NCBI RefSeq assembly: GCF_003633715.1
Contig: NZ_RBIE01000001.1
Span: 791,331 to 855,330, forward strand
Length of the DNA stretch: 64,000 nt
DNA from: Thermovibrio guaymasensis
GTDB taxonomy: Bacteria > Aquificota > Aquificia > Desulfurobacteriales > Desulfurobacteriaceae
Reading direction: 5' to 3'
Part shown: in pieces, positions 63,667 through 64,000 of the stretch
How positions within the stretch are numbered: position 1 is the first letter of the stretch
Layout of the letters: every line of letters starts with the position of its first letter
Notes under the pieces: generated by a model
Seen by the model: the letters and a program-made list of their open reading frames with translations, nothing else
Told to the model about the DNA's origin: nothing
The model's database searches: none
Position numbers and translations under genes: made by a program

Positions 63667-64000
63667 ATGGCAAACAGAGTAGTAGTTGACCCAATTACGA
63701 GAATTGAGGGTCATTTAAGGATAGAGGTCGTTCCAGAAAATGGTTTTATAAAAGACGCTTACTCTTCCGCTCAGATGTGGAGGGGTATTGAAGTTATCCT
63801 TCAAGGAAGGGACCCAGACGACGCGTGGATGTTTGCACAGAGGATCTGTGGAGTTTGTACAACAGTCCACGCCATAGCTTCCGTTAGGTCTGTGGAGAAC
63901 GCACTACAACTTGAAGTCCCCTACAACGCTCAGATGGTTAGAAACATCATCATCGCAGCCCACGCCCTCCACGACCACATCGTTCACTTCTACCACCTTT
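63667..64000 (+). CDS. Group 1 [NiFe]-hydrogenase large subunit, 5' part only
   Basis: The frame opens with ATG 63667 after GGGGAGG and runs off the right edge after 111 codons. VVVDPITRIEGHLRIEVV at the N terminus and RICGVCTTVHAIASVRSVE (RxCGxCxxxH, first nickel site) identify the large subunit. It is cotranscribed with the small subunit and will be exported as its partner on the Tat signal of that subunit. The second motif and the C-terminal peptide lie outside the window. Confidence 0.95.
   Translation, partial: MANRVVVDPITRIEGHLRIEVVPENGFIKDAYSSAQMWRGIEVILQGRDPDDAWMFAQRICGVCTTVHAIASVRSVENALQLEVPYNAQMVRNIIIAAHALHDHIVHFYHL

Overview
The window looks like chromosome from a thermophilic, chemolithoautotrophic, hydrogen-using bacterium of the phylum Aquificota, most likely family Desulfurobacteriaceae. 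This is an inference from content, not from a marker-gene tree. The support is: a reductive TCA block with two-subunit ATP-citrate lyase, monomeric isocitrate dehydrogenase and aconitase; an archaeal-type glutamate synthase; two [NiFe]-hydrogenase gene sets with HypF; a HrcA/CIRCE-controlled groESL operon; an archaeal/plant-type P-type proton ATPase; and Lys/Glu-rich proteins with AGG/AGA arginine codons. Gene density is very high. Many genes overlap by a few bases, and at least seven genes start with TTG. No gap exceeds 300 bases; the largest are 32963-33183 and 62366-62557. I saw no rRNA, tRNA, CRISPR array, insertion sequence or prophage.

Layout. 1-3016 (minus): three-gene archaeal-type glutamate synthase cluster, running off the left edge. 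3056-7758: a ClC channel, RlmB, two small membrane-protein genes and an orphan Tat-exported substrate-binding protein. 7876-16840: a Rad52-like annealing protein, gyrB, a cyclotransferase-fold protein, a mini-flavoprotein, YjbQ, hemH, a HemY-type protoporphyrinogen oxidase, purB, and rsmA facing purB. 16894-21813: a perfect CIRCE operator, groES-groEL and its terminator, then a 45-residue membrane peptide overlapping a P3A proton ATPase. 21861-25475: an overlapping run of dnaX, a RegA-like response regulator, a YicG/TRIC membrane protein and a BioF-family enzyme.

25489-32962 (minus): acnA, icd, aclB, aclA, the citrate-side enzymes of the reductive TCA cycle, with a strong predicted promoter upstream of acnA and G-rich hairpins after acnA, icd and aclA. 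33184-38496: RtcB, then a three-gene minus-strand cassette of unknown function. The cassette holds a protein with several winged-helix-like motifs, a protein built on an internal 120-residue duplication, and a NIT-domain membrane sensor with no output domain. It is the best candidate here for an undescribed system. 38604-46433: a ClC/CBS gene interrupted by one in-frame amber codon, mutL, an NCS2 purine permease, htpX, a third ClC gene and coaBC.

46445-56952 (minus): a long housekeeping series (metG, dapD, xthA, an ExbB/TolQ protein, trmI, a MltD-like lytic transglycosylase, yebC, nikR, a TatD-radical SAM fusion, a SPOR protein, argS). 57011-64000: hypF, an Frh-like group 3 [NiFe]-hydrogenase trio whose large subunit ends exactly at the last metal-ligand motif, an ArsR-type regulator, and a periplasmic group 1 hydrogenase cut by the right edge.

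Together the genes describe H2 oxidation feeding CO2 fixation through the reductive TCA cycle, glutamate synthesis from 2-oxoglutarate, nickel-dependent regulation through NikR, and several anion and proton transport systems.
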